Shown here piece by piece: positions 7,570 through 15,815 of a stretch of 64,000 nt of DNA. The position numbers and the translations under genes were made by a program. Source of the stretch: Polyangium spumosum (GTDB taxonomy: Bacteria; Myxococcota_A; Polyangia; Polyangiales; Polyangiaceae); the NCBI RefSeq assembly GCF_009649845.1, contig NZ_WJIE01000012.1, positions 62,001 through 126,000 of the forward strand, written 5' to 3'. Every line of letters starts with the position of its first letter. The first letter of the stretch is position 1. Below the pieces are notes generated by a model. That model was not told the DNA's origin. It did no database searches and saw nothing but the letters and a program-made list of their open reading frames with translations.

Positions 7570-9272
7570 GCCCTCTCCTCCTGGAAGAGCGAGAGCTCCG
7601 GCAACTTGCGCCCGATCGCGCTGCGCAGCGCCGGCGCCTGGAAAGCCGCGCGCGAGACGGCCGCGAGCGCCGCGCGACGCTCCGGAGGCCGCACGCTGCG
7701 CAGCGCATACCCGAGCAGCCCCACGAGCGGCTCGGCCTCGTTCGGGTGCTCCACGATACGCGAGGCGATCTGCCCGAGCGCCGTGCGCTTCTGCTTCGAT
7801 CCGCGGTGCACCGCGAGGATCGTGGTCGCCCAGATCCGCTCGAGCGTCGCCGGGCCGAGCGCCTTCTCGCGCTGGACGAGGTGCGCGAGGAGAAACGCGC
7901 GCACGTCGTCGTACGGGCTCTCCGCGAGCGCCGACCAGAGCGCCGGATCGTCCTTGAAGCGCACGTCGCGCTCGAAGAGCTGGAGGGCCTCGCGGCGCAC
8001 GTCCTCGTAACGCGCGTCCACGAGGTCACGGACGTGCGTCATGCGCGCTTCCTTGGCGGTCGAGAGGGTCGACACGACCCACTTCGCCGCGGCCTCTCGC
8101 GCGCGCGGCGCCCGCGCCGTGGCGAGCTTCAGGATCGCCTCGATCGACTTGATCCCGGCCGTCTTCTTGCTCATGGCCCAGTCGAGCCCGAGCTCGGCGA
8201 CGGGCGCGATCGGCGAGCACGCGAGGTCGACGCACTGCTCGAGCGTGAGCCGCGCGGGCGTGACGTGCTTCTTGATGGCCTCGCAGAGGAAGCCGAGCGC
8301 CGTCGGGTTGTCGATCTGGAGCAGCTCCAGCCACTCGGCCACCGTGAGGCTCGAGATGCCCTCGGCCGTGCGCAGGAGGTCGGCCGCGAAGATCTGCACC
8401 TCCTCGTTCGGGCTCGCGATGAGCGGGCGCAGGCGCGCCATCGTGAGCGTGCCGAGCTCCCGCGTGTAATTCGCCTTGAGCCACGCCACCGCGAAGGCGC
8501 GCACCGTGCGGCTCTTCGCCGTGGTCACGAGCGCGAGCACCTCCTCGAAGCAGCCCGTCCACGCCTCGGGCCAGAGCGGCGCGGGCTCGAGCTCCGCGAG
8601 CGAGTGATCCTTCGCCACGCGGATGCCGTCCGCTTGCCGATCGATCGCCGGCGAGCCGTGGTAGAGCACGTGGAGCAGGCTCCACGCGTCGAGCAGGCGC
8701 TCGGGTTTGTCCAGGTGGTCGTCGCGGTAGAGCACGAGCGCCTTGCGGATCGCCTTGCCGTACCGGACGGGATCCTTGCGGCCGATGTCGCGGAAGTACC
8801 GGAGCACGCGGCGGCGCAGGTAATTGCGCGTGGCCTTCGAGAAGTGCGGCGACGTGTCGTTGCGGCCCCAGTAGCGGGTCGGGTGTTTGCCCGTGCCCAC
8901 GAGCACGCGCACCTTCGAGGACTGCCGGCTCGACCAGTCGTAACGCGACTTCTCCACGAGCTTGCGCTCCACGAGCCGGTCGAAGGCCACCATGAAGTGG
9001 CCGACGAGCTCATCGTCGCGGGCCTTCTCGGCGAGCTTGAAGAGCGCCTTCACGAGCGGCCGGTGGTGCGGCCTGTCGCAGCCGTCGGCGATGTACGCGA
9101 CGAGCGTGCGGCGCGCGAAGGGCCGGCCGTCCTTGAACCAGCGATCGGCGAGAGCTTTGAGCTTCTTGCCGGCCGTGAGCGAGAGGACCTCGTCGACGAA
9201 ACGGTCGTCACCCGCCTCCCAGTATTCGTCGAGGAGAAGGTTCGATCCTGCCCGCGTGCGCGCGTTCGCCAT
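7566..9272 (-). CDS. retron accessory HEAT-repeat protein
   Basis: About 568 residues from the ATG at 9272 (MANARTRAGS); a TTG at 9314 would add 14 residues. The whole protein is helical. Its second half shows regular helical-hairpin repeats of about 35-40 residues, for example LRPLIASPNEEVQIFAADLL, VRREALQLFERD and VRAFLLAHLVQRE, typical of HEAT repeats, which form protein- or nucleic-acid-binding solenoids. No catalytic motif seen. First gene of the retron operon; its stop overlaps the next start by 4 nt, so the two proteins are translationally coupled and probably act together. The intergenic stretch upstream (9273-9469) is shared with the divergent esterase gene. Confidence 0.82.
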   Translation of the reverse strand: MANARTRAGSNLLLDEYWEAGDDRFVDEVLSLTAGKKLKALADRWFKDGRPFARRTLVAYIADGCDRPHHRPLVKALFKLAEKARDDELVGHFMVAFDRLVERKLVEKSRYDWSSRQSSKVRVLVGTGKHPTRYWGRNDTSPHFSKATRNYLRRRVLRYFRDIGRKDPVRYGKAIRKALVLYRDDHLDKPERLLDAWSLLHVLYHGSPAIDRQADGIRVAKDHSLAELEPAPLWPEAWTGCFEEVLALVTTAKSRTVRAFAVAWLKANYTRELGTLTMARLRPLIASPNEEVQIFAADLLRTAEGISSLTVAEWLELLQIDNPTALGFLCEAIKKHVTPARLTLEQCVDLACSPIAPVAELGLDWAMSKKTAGIKSIEAILKLATARAPRAREAAAKWVVSTLSTAKEARMTHVRDLVDARYEDVRREALQLFERDVRFKDDPALWSALAESPYDDVRAFLLAHLVQREKALGPATLERIWATTILAVHRGSKQKRTALGQIASRIVEHPNEAEPLVGLLGYALRSVRPPERRAALAAVSRAAFQAPALRSAIGRKLPELSLFQEERA

Positions 9273-9469
9273 GCGAAGGCCGAGACGATAGGCAAGACGG
9301 GAGCGTGAGGTCAAGGGGCACGCTCACCCACGCCCCTCCCTCGCCCTCTTTGTTTTCTCGGTCTCCTCGCCCTCCTCCTCACCGCCCCGACCGTTTCCAC
9401 CCCGGCTCCCATTCTTCCACCCGAGCGTTCCGCGTTGAGCGTGCGTCGCCGATCCTTTACGGTGTCGAC

Positions 9470-10816
9470 ATGAGAGCGCTTCCATTCTCTTGCACGCTTG
9501 CCATTCCCCTCGCCTCGGTCCTCGCCGTCACCGGCTGCGGCGGCGACGGGGGCGATACCGGTCTCTTCACGCCCACGTCGAGCTCGAGCAGCGGCGCGTC
9601 CGTGGGCGGCGGCGGCGGCGCCGGCGGCGAGGGCGGCGCGGGCGGCGGCGGAATGGGCGGCTCCGGCGGCGACGGCGGAATGGGCGGCTCCGGCGGCGCG
9701 GGCAGCGGTGGAATGGGCGCGGGTGGCGGCGGAATGGGCGGCTCCGGCGGCGGCGCGCCGATGTGCGCGCCGGAGGGCCCCTTCGACGGGGCGCCCGTGG
9801 AGGCGGCGCCGGGGCAATGGACCTGGGTGCCGGTGCCCGAGGCGAAATGCAGGAACGGCAGCGCGACCGGCTTCGGCGTCCGCATCAACCCGGCCTCGAC
9901 GAAGCTCGTCATTTTCCTCGAGGGCGGCGGCGCTTGCTTCAACGGGACCACCTGCAACCTGAACCCGAGCTCCTACGGGCAGGGCAACTTTGACGGCTGG
10001 AAAAACGGCGGCGGTCAGAACGGCATCTTCAACACGACGAACGACGCGAACGCCGTCAAGGACTGGAGCTTCGTCTACGTCCCCTATTGCACCGGCGACG
10101 TGCACGCCGGCGACAACACGGCCGACGTGCCGGGCCTCGGCGCGCCGAAGGGCCAGCAGTTCGTCGGGTACGCGAACATCGGCCATTACCTGAAGCGCAT
10201 CATCCCCACCTTCAAGGGCGCGACCGAGGTCCTGCTCACGGGCGTGAGCGCAGGCGGGTTCGGCGCGTTCTACAATTACGATCGCGTCGCGCAGGCGTTT
10301 TGCCCCACGCCCGTCGCGCTGATCGACGACTCCGGCCCCCCGATGACCGACACCTACATGTCGCCCTGCCTGCAGCAGCGCTGGCGCGAGCTCTACGGAT
10401 TCGAAAAGACCCTGCCCGCCGATTGCGTCGAGTGTACCCTGCCGAACGGCGGCGGCCTCTCCAATGCCTGGACGCTCTACGGGCAAAAATACCCGGATGC
10501 CTCGCTCGGCCTGCTCTCCTCCGACAAGGACAACACGATCACGCAGTTCTTCGGGTACGGGAAGAACAACTGCTCGAACATCGACGGCATCTTCCCGTCG
10601 GCCCTCACCGGCGCCGAATACACCGCGGGCCTCAACGAGCTGCGCGAGAGCTTCCTCGAGCCCTCCCCCGCGTGGAGCAGCTATTACGTGAGCTCCACGA
10701 CCCACACCTACCTCGGCGGAAGCGGGTATTACAACACCACCGTGCAAGGCGCGGCCTTGACCGACTGGGTGGGCGGCATCGTCTCCGGCGCGCCGGCGGT
10801 CCACGTCGGCCCGTAA
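9470..10816 (+). CDS. pectin acetylesterase-family (Notum-like) lipoprotein
   Basis: 448 residues from ATG 9470. Lipoprotein signal MRALPFSCTL...AVTGCGG, then a Gly/Met-rich low-complexity linker of roughly 60 residues (repeats of GGMGGSGG). The catalytic domain is an alpha/beta hydrolase of the pectin acetylesterase family: LEGGGACFNGTTC oxyanion region, FVYVPYCTGDVH, and nucleophile elbow GVSAGG with Ser260. Family members remove acetyl or acyl esters from polysaccharides or proteins; the actual substrate here is unknown. Surface-anchored by inference. Monocistronic; divergent from the retron operon. Confidence 0.88.
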   Translation: MRALPFSCTLAIPLASVLAVTGCGGDGGDTGLFTPTSSSSSGASVGGGGGAGGEGGAGGGGMGGSGGDGGMGGSGGAGSGGMGAGGGGMGGSGGGAPMCAPEGPFDGAPVEAAPGQWTWVPVPEAKCRNGSATGFGVRINPASTKLVIFLEGGGACFNGTTCNLNPSSYGQGNFDGWKNGGGQNGIFNTTNDANAVKDWSFVYVPYCTGDVHAGDNTADVPGLGAPKGQQFVGYANIGHYLKRIIPTFKGATEVLLTGVSAGGFGAFYNYDRVAQAFCPTPVALIDDSGPPMTDTYMSPCLQQRWRELYGFEKTLPADCVECTLPNGGGLSNAWTLYGQKYPDASLGLLSSDKDNTITQFFGYGKNNCSNIDGIFPSALTGAEYTAGLNELRESFLEPSPAWSSYYVSSTTHTYLGGSGYYNTTVQGAALTDWVGGIVSGAPAVHVGP

Positions 10817-10898
10817 CGAAACGGCATAAGCAGGAGTTTTCCGCTCTTGCCGAATTTTCCGGGTGCCCGAGGCGGCGGCCTGGACTATCTTCCGCGCC

Positions 10899-11498
10899 AT
10901 GAACAGCACGCGCCCTCCCTTTTTCCGCCGCGTCGCGGTCTACTGCGGTTCCTCCGGCGGGGTCGGGACCCATTACCTCGACGCCGCCCGCGCAGCCGGC
11001 GGCTACCTCGCCGAGCGTGGCATCGATGTCGTGTACGGCGGCGGCCGCGTCGGCATGATGGGCGCCGTCGCGGAGGGCGCGCTGATCAAGGGCGGCAAGG
11101 TCTACGGCGTGATCCCCGAGAAGCTCAAGAGCCGCGAGCTCGCGCACGAGGGCCTGACCGAGCTCTTCGTCGTCGACAGCATGCACGCCCGCAAGACCAT
11201 GATGGCCTCCCTGGCCGACGCCTTCATCGCCCTGCCCGGCGGCTGGGGCACGCTCGAGGAGGTCTTCGAGGTCGTCACCTGGTCGCAGCTCAACTACCAC
11301 AAAAAGCCCGTCGGATTGCTCAACGTGCGCGGCTACTACGACCACCTCGTCGCGTTCCTCGATCACGCGATGGCCGAGGGCTTCATCCGCCCCATTCACC
11401 GCCCGCTCTGCGCGTCGGCCGATACGATGGACGTGCTCCTCGATCGCCTCTCGAAGCTCCAGATCCCCGACATCGGTCGCTGGATCGAGAAACCTTGA
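10899..11498 (+). CDS. LOG-family Rossmann-fold protein (TIGR00730)
   Basis: 199 residues. Contains the lysine decarboxylase-like LOG signature: VYGGGRVGMMG (46-56), R98-K99 and PGGWGTLEE (113-121), the nucleotide-monophosphate binding and catalytic site of cytokinin riboside 5'-monophosphate phosphoribohydrolases. The expected reaction is release of a base from a nucleoside 5'-monophosphate in the cytoplasm; many bacterial members have unclear physiological roles. ATG at 10899 chosen because the fold starts at RRVAVYCG. Upstream codirectional esterase ends 82 nt before; the UbiB-like kinase follows 48 nt after, so the two may be cotranscribed. Confidence 0.92.
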   Translation: MNSTRPPFFRRVAVYCGSSGGVGTHYLDAARAAGGYLAERGIDVVYGGGRVGMMGAVAEGALIKGGKVYGVIPEKLKSRELAHEGLTELFVVDSMHARKTMMASLADAFIALPGGWGTLEEVFEVVTWSQLNYHKKPVGLLNVRGYYDHLVAFLDHAMAEGFIRPIHRPLCASADTMDVLLDRLSKLQIPDIGRWIEKP

Positions 11499-11546
11499 GC
11501 CACGCTTGAACCGGGCCCCCCGCGCCCCCACACCGCAGCCCCGACG

Positions 11547-12833
11547 ATGACCGACGAACGAAAGATCCCGGAAGGACGCCTCGGCCGGCTCGCGCGCCTG
11601 GCCGCGGTCGGGGCGCGCACGGGCGCGAGCCTGATCCGCGGCAACTCGGCCGCGGACGCCGCCGCGCACAAGGCCGCGGAGATGCTGGGCACGCTGCGCG
11701 GGCTCGCCGCCAAGGCCGGGCAGATGGCGAGTTACGTGGACGGCATGGTCCCCGAGGCCCAGCGCGAGGCCTACGAGGCGGCCATGGGCAAGCTCCGCAA
11801 TGCGGCGCCGACCTCGTCCCCGGCGGCCATCCGCGCGCGGGTCGAGGAGGAGCTCGGCGGGCCGATCGACCGCCTCTTCGCGGAGTGGGACGAGCTTTCG
11901 TTCGCGAGCGCCTCGATCGGCCAGGTGCACCGGGCGCGGCTCTTCGACGGGCGCGAGGTCGCGGTGAAGGTGCAGCACCCCGGCATCGAGAAGGCCGTGG
12001 AGAGCGACCTCGAGAATGCCGACGTCCTCGGCGGGATGGTGGCCGTGCTCGGGCCGAAGCGGCTGGATCCCAAGGCCGTGCTCGCCGAGCTCCGCGCGCG
12101 CTTCACCGAGGAGCTCGATTACGAGCTCGAAGCCCGGCGACAGCGGGCGTTCTCGGCGATGCACGAGGGTGATGGGGCGATCCGCATTCCCGAGGTCATC
12201 GCCGATCGATCGAGCAAGCGTGTGCTCACGAGCGAGCTCGTGCGCGGAAAAACCCTGGAGGAGGCCTGCGAGGCGGACGAGGTGATCCGCGCGCAGTATG
12301 CCGAGACGCTCTGGCGGTTCGTCTTCAAGGGCAACCTCGTCGGCGGGATGTTCAACGCCGATCCGCACCCGGGCAATTACCTTTTCCAGGACGACGGCTC
12401 GATCATCTTCCTCGATTTCGGCTGCGTGCAGCCCATCGAGGGGGAGCGGCTCACGCTCGCGCGGGGCCTCCACCGCGCGGCGATCTCCCGGGACGAGCGG
12501 GCGTTCGGCGACATCGCGGCGAAGATCCTGCTCACGGAGGGCGGGACGTACGAGCGGATGGCCGTCGCCTACTCGCGCCGCTGCTTCGAGCCGGTCTTCT
12601 CCTCGCCGTACAGGATCACGCGCGCTTATGCGGCGAGCCTGGTCGAAGGCATCAAGGAAATGAAGAACGAGGTGCTCTTCAAGAAGGACGGGAACTTCGT
12701 GCAGCTCCCGCCGGGCATGCTCTTCATGAACCGGCTGCAGTTCGGCTTTTATTCGGTCCTCGCCCGCCTCGACGTGACGATCGATTACGCGGCGGTCGAG
12801 GAGGCGTTCCTGAAGCAGGCGGGGCTCCTCTGA
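11547..12833 (+). CDS. ABC1/AarF/UbiB-family atypical kinase
   Basis: 428 residues. All family hallmarks visible: KAGQ (56-59) of the KxGQ motif, the Ala-rich loop SASIGQVHRA (121-130), VAVKVQHPG with K141, NADPHPGN (270-277) and the metal-binding DFG at 290-292. UbiB-like proteins are ATPases linked to ubiquinone or other isoprenoid-lipid metabolism. Unlike long UbiB proteins there is no obvious C-terminal transmembrane pair, so it may be soluble or peripherally bound. Follows the LOG gene by 48 nt; no ubiquinone genes nearby to define a substrate. Confidence 0.9.
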   Translation: MTDERKIPEGRLGRLARLAAVGARTGASLIRGNSAADAAAHKAAEMLGTLRGLAAKAGQMASYVDGMVPEAQREAYEAAMGKLRNAAPTSSPAAIRARVEEELGGPIDRLFAEWDELSFASASIGQVHRARLFDGREVAVKVQHPGIEKAVESDLENADVLGGMVAVLGPKRLDPKAVLAELRARFTEELDYELEARRQRAFSAMHEGDGAIRIPEVIADRSSKRVLTSELVRGKTLEEACEADEVIRAQYAETLWRFVFKGNLVGGMFNADPHPGNYLFQDDGSIIFLDFGCVQPIEGERLTLARGLHRAAISRDERAFGDIAAKILLTEGGTYERMAVAYSRRCFEPVFSSPYRITRAYAASLVEGIKEMKNEVLFKKDGNFVQLPPGMLFMNRLQFGFYSVLARLDVTIDYAAVEEAFLKQAGLL

Positions 12834-12885
12834 GCCCGGCTGTCGTGCGGCGCCACGAGCGCCTTGTGAACCATCGAGGTCCGTG

Positions 12886-13470
12886 ATGCCCAGGCTCCCC
12901 CTTCCCCTCCTCGCGCTCTCCCTCCTCGCGCCTGCTTCCTGCGTGTACGAGGAGCCGAACACGCCCTCGCAGGAGGCGCTCTACGACGAGCCGGCCCGGC
13001 CAAACGACTTCTTCCTCCAGGGCTCGGGCGGGCACGTCGTGTACGCGACGATCGGCGAGGGGACGGCGATCGGGCCCGTGGTCAACGTTGGCCTCTACGC
13101 GGAGGACGACGGGAAGTTCCTGCGCGGGCTCATGCTCGGCAAGACGCTGAGCGCCGAGGTGCGTGGCCCCGAGGTCGAGGGGCTCTGGGGCGCCGAGCCG
13201 ATCCGCCTCCGCGTCACGCGTATGGAGAAGCGGCTGCACGTCGAGGGCCTCTTGCGCGGCCGTATCACCGATCTCTGGATCGGGCCCGAGGCGATCACGG
13301 GGACGATCGGCCTCTGCGGAATCGATGTCACGAGGCGCGGGCAGATTCACGAAGGCTCGCTACGTTGTGGGGGTTCGATGGAAATGGTGAGCGTCCGGAT
13401 CCCCGAGGCGCTCTCCGGCTGGGGCGAGACCGCCTCGGCCGCGATGGTGGCCATGCTCCTGACGGGCTGA
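12886..13470 (+). CDS. small hypothetical lipoprotein
   Basis: 194 residues; ATG 12886 with GAGGT 6 nt upstream, preferred over the GTG one codon earlier. Signal peptide MPRLPLPLLALSLLAPASC with lipobox PASC. The mature part appears beta-rich with no catalytic motif (VYATIGEGTAIGPVV, LWIGPEAITGTIGL). No family recognised. Sits 52 nt behind the UbiB-like gene. Confidence 0.75.
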   Translation: MPRLPLPLLALSLLAPASCVYEEPNTPSQEALYDEPARPNDFFLQGSGGHVVYATIGEGTAIGPVVNVGLYAEDDGKFLRGLMLGKTLSAEVRGPEVEGLWGAEPIRLRVTRMEKRLHVEGLLRGRITDLWIGPEAITGTIGLCGIDVTRRGQIHEGSLRCGGSMEMVSVRIPEALSGWGETASAAMVAMLLTG

Positions 13471-13637
13471 CGGCACGCAAACAATCGCAGTTCGCGCCTG
13501 GGATGGCTCCCTCGCCCGAATTCTTTTGTGCGCCCCCCCCTTCCGGACGCGCGAGGGATGCTTACGTTCCGTAACCCCGGCGAGCATCACCTCGGCCGCG
13601 TCCCTTCGCCGGGCAGGACGCGGGCCAGGAGACCACA

Positions 13638-14936
13638 TTGGACAAGTTGAGGATCGCGGGCCCCGCGAAGGAGCCCGCACGCAAGCGCCATCCGCGCACG
13701 CGGAAGGCACCCACGCCCCCGGCTCCTCGCGCGGCGCCCATGCAGAACGCCACCGATCTCTACCTGCGTGGGCTCGAATCGAGCCATCCGCTCACGCGCG
13801 AGGCCGAGGCCGCGCTCGGGCGCCGGATCGTCGACGCGGAGCGCGACGCGGTCTCCGAGCTCGTCCGCGCCCCGGGAGCCGTGCACGCGCTCGCCGCAAT
13901 GGCCGTGGAGATCCAGTCTGGCAAGACGAACGCCCGGGATCTCCTCCTCAACGGCGAGGCGCCGGACGCGACGGAGACCACCGGACGGCTCGTGCAAACC
14001 CTCGAGCGCGCCCGCGCGCTCGCCGAGGGGCCGGACGCCAATCTGCCCGCGGATCTCGTGGGTGCATTCGACACGCTCCGGGTCGACCCGGCGTTCGTCG
14101 AGCGGCTCGACCACGCGCTCGCGGCGCGCGTGAAGGGCGCCTCGGCCGAGGAGCGGGCGCACGTCGACGAGGCGCGTGATCGCTCGGCGAAGGCCCGGGC
14201 GCGCGCGGCGCACGAGAAGGGCGAGCTCGTACGGGCGAACCTGCGCCTCGTGGTCGCGACGGCGCGCCATTACAATAGCCGCGGCGTCCCCCTGCTCGAC
14301 CTCGTGCAAGAGGGCAACCTCGGCCTCATCCGGGCCGCCGACAAGTTCGACTACGCGCGTGGTTATCGGTTCGGCACGTACGCGGCGTGGTGGATCCGGC
14401 AATCGATCGAGCGGGCGCTCCTTTATCAGGGCAAGGACGTGCGCATGCCGGTGCACCTCACGGCGAGCCGGCGCCGGGTCCTCGGCGCGGAGCGGGCGCT
14501 GTCGCAGAAAAACGCGCGTACGCCCTCGCAGGAGGAGATCGCGGAGAGCTCGGGGGTGCCGCTCGACAAGGTGCAGGCGGTCCGCGCGCTCTCGCTCTCG
14601 CCGGTCAGCCTCGACGCGCCCATCGGCGGCGAGGGTGATTTCCGCTTCGGCGACCTGCTCGCGAGCGAGACGGACGCGCCCGACGAGGCGCTCGCGCGCA
14701 GCCGCATGCGCGAGGCGGCGAGCGAGATGCTCGAGACCCTCACGCCCCGCGAGCGCGAGGTCCTGAGGCTCCGTTATGGCCTGACGGGCGAGGACGACCA
14801 TACCCTGGAGCAGATCGGCCGCTCGTTTTCGTTGAGCCGGGAGCGAATCCGGCAGATCGAGTCGAAGGCCCTGGAGAAGCTCCGCACCTGGTCCGAGGAG
14901 CGGGGGCTCGGCTCTTATCTCGAAGGCTTGCGCTGA
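13638..14936 (+). CDS. sigma-70 family RNA polymerase sigma factor (RpoD-like)
   Basis: 432 residues; TTG start at 13638 supported by AGGAG 6 nt upstream. N-terminal basic, Pro-rich stretch (1-35), then region 1.2-like helices. Region 2 is clear: LVRANLRLVVATARHY, LLDLVQEGNLGLIRAADKFD, and the -10 binding RFGTYAAWWIRQSI. Region 3 (ASRRRVLGAERALSQ) and region 4 (LTPREREVLRLRYGL, SLSRERIRQIESKALEKLR) complete a group 1/2-type sigma. It is shorter than housekeeping RpoD and carries a nonstandard insert between 1.2 and 2, so an alternative sigma of group 2 type is likely. No anti-sigma gene adjacent. Confidence 0.92.
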   Translation: MDKLRIAGPAKEPARKRHPRTRKAPTPPAPRAAPMQNATDLYLRGLESSHPLTREAEAALGRRIVDAERDAVSELVRAPGAVHALAAMAVEIQSGKTNARDLLLNGEAPDATETTGRLVQTLERARALAEGPDANLPADLVGAFDTLRVDPAFVERLDHALAARVKGASAEERAHVDEARDRSAKARARAAHEKGELVRANLRLVVATARHYNSRGVPLLDLVQEGNLGLIRAADKFDYARGYRFGTYAAWWIRQSIERALLYQGKDVRMPVHLTASRRRVLGAERALSQKNARTPSQEEIAESSGVPLDKVQAVRALSLSPVSLDAPIGGEGDFRFGDLLASETDAPDEALARSRMREAASEMLETLTPREREVLRLRYGLTGEDDHTLEQIGRSFSLSRERIRQIESKALEKLRTWSEERGLGSYLEGLR

Positions 14937-14955
14937 GGGCCGAGCGCGCCGCGCT

Positions 14956-15759
14956 TCAGCCCTTCGCGCGCAGATTCACGCCGAGGCTGACGAGCTTGCG
15001 GAACGAGCTCGGCACCACGCGCTTGAGCCTCCAGAGCCAGCGCGCGTCGGCCATCGGCACCGCATAAAGCTCGTCGCGCTCCACCGCCGAGAGCGCCGCG
15101 AGCACCACCTCCTCGACCGGCCGCCCGGTCGACATGAGTTTGTCCGCGAGCTTCTTCGTCTCGGGATCCGCGAACCGACCCGAATTCACGATGTCCGTCT
15201 TGAAGAACGTCGGACAGAGCACGGTCACGCCCACGCCCGTGCCGTCGAGCTCCACGGCGAGCGTCTCCGAGATCGCGATGACGCCGGCCTTGGCGGCGTT
15301 GTACGCGGCCATGCGCGGCGCGCAGAGCAGGCCCGCGGCCGAGGCGACATTGAGGATGTGGCCGGAGCCCTGCTTCTTCATGCGCGGGACGAAGGCGTGG
15401 CAGCCGTGGATCACGCCGAAGAGGTCGACCTCGATCGTCCAGCGCCAATCCTCGAGCGCGAGGTCCCCGACCAGCCCGCCGCTGCTGACCCCGGCGTTGT
15501 TGACCAGCAGATCGACCGGGCCCTCGCACGTCTTCGCGAGCGCCTCCACCTCTTCCATTTTCGTCACGTCGCAGCCGACCGCCGTGACCGAGGCGGCGCC
15601 GCGGGCGCGGGCGAGGCGGGCCGTCTCCTCGGCCGCGCTCGGGTGGAGGTCCGAGAGCACGAGCCGCCCGCCCCGCGCGGCGAGCTCGAGCGCGAGCGCG
15701 CGGCCGAAGCCGCCCCCTGCCCCGGTGATGACGCTGCACCCCGATGATCGAAGTCCCAT
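14956..15759 (-). CDS. short-chain dehydrogenase/reductase
   Basis: 267 residues. Classical SDR: TGAGGGFG nucleotide-binding motif near residue 12, NNAG, catalytic Ser in NVASAAG, and YNAAK. The final 50 residues carry a basic tail (WRLKRVVPSSFRKL) typical of SDRs that act on hydrophobic substrates. NAD(P)-dependent oxidoreductase; substrate cannot be told. Convergent with the sigma-factor gene and downstream of the large kinase on the same strand (57 nt gap). Confidence 0.9.
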   Translation of the reverse strand: MGLRSSGCSVITGAGGGFGRALALELAARGGRLVLSDLHPSAAEETARLARARGAASVTAVGCDVTKMEEVEALAKTCEGPVDLLVNNAGVSSGGLVGDLALEDWRWTIEVDLFGVIHGCHAFVPRMKKQGSGHILNVASAAGLLCAPRMAAYNAAKAGVIAISETLAVELDGTGVGVTVLCPTFFKTDIVNSGRFADPETKKLADKLMSTGRPVEEVVLAALSAVERDELYAVPMADARWLWRLKRVVPSSFRKLVSLGVNLRAKG

Positions 15760-15815
15760 GACGTGGCATGAAGCCCGATTCGCGCCGCTCCGTCAATGGC
15801 GCTCGGGCCCGCCGA

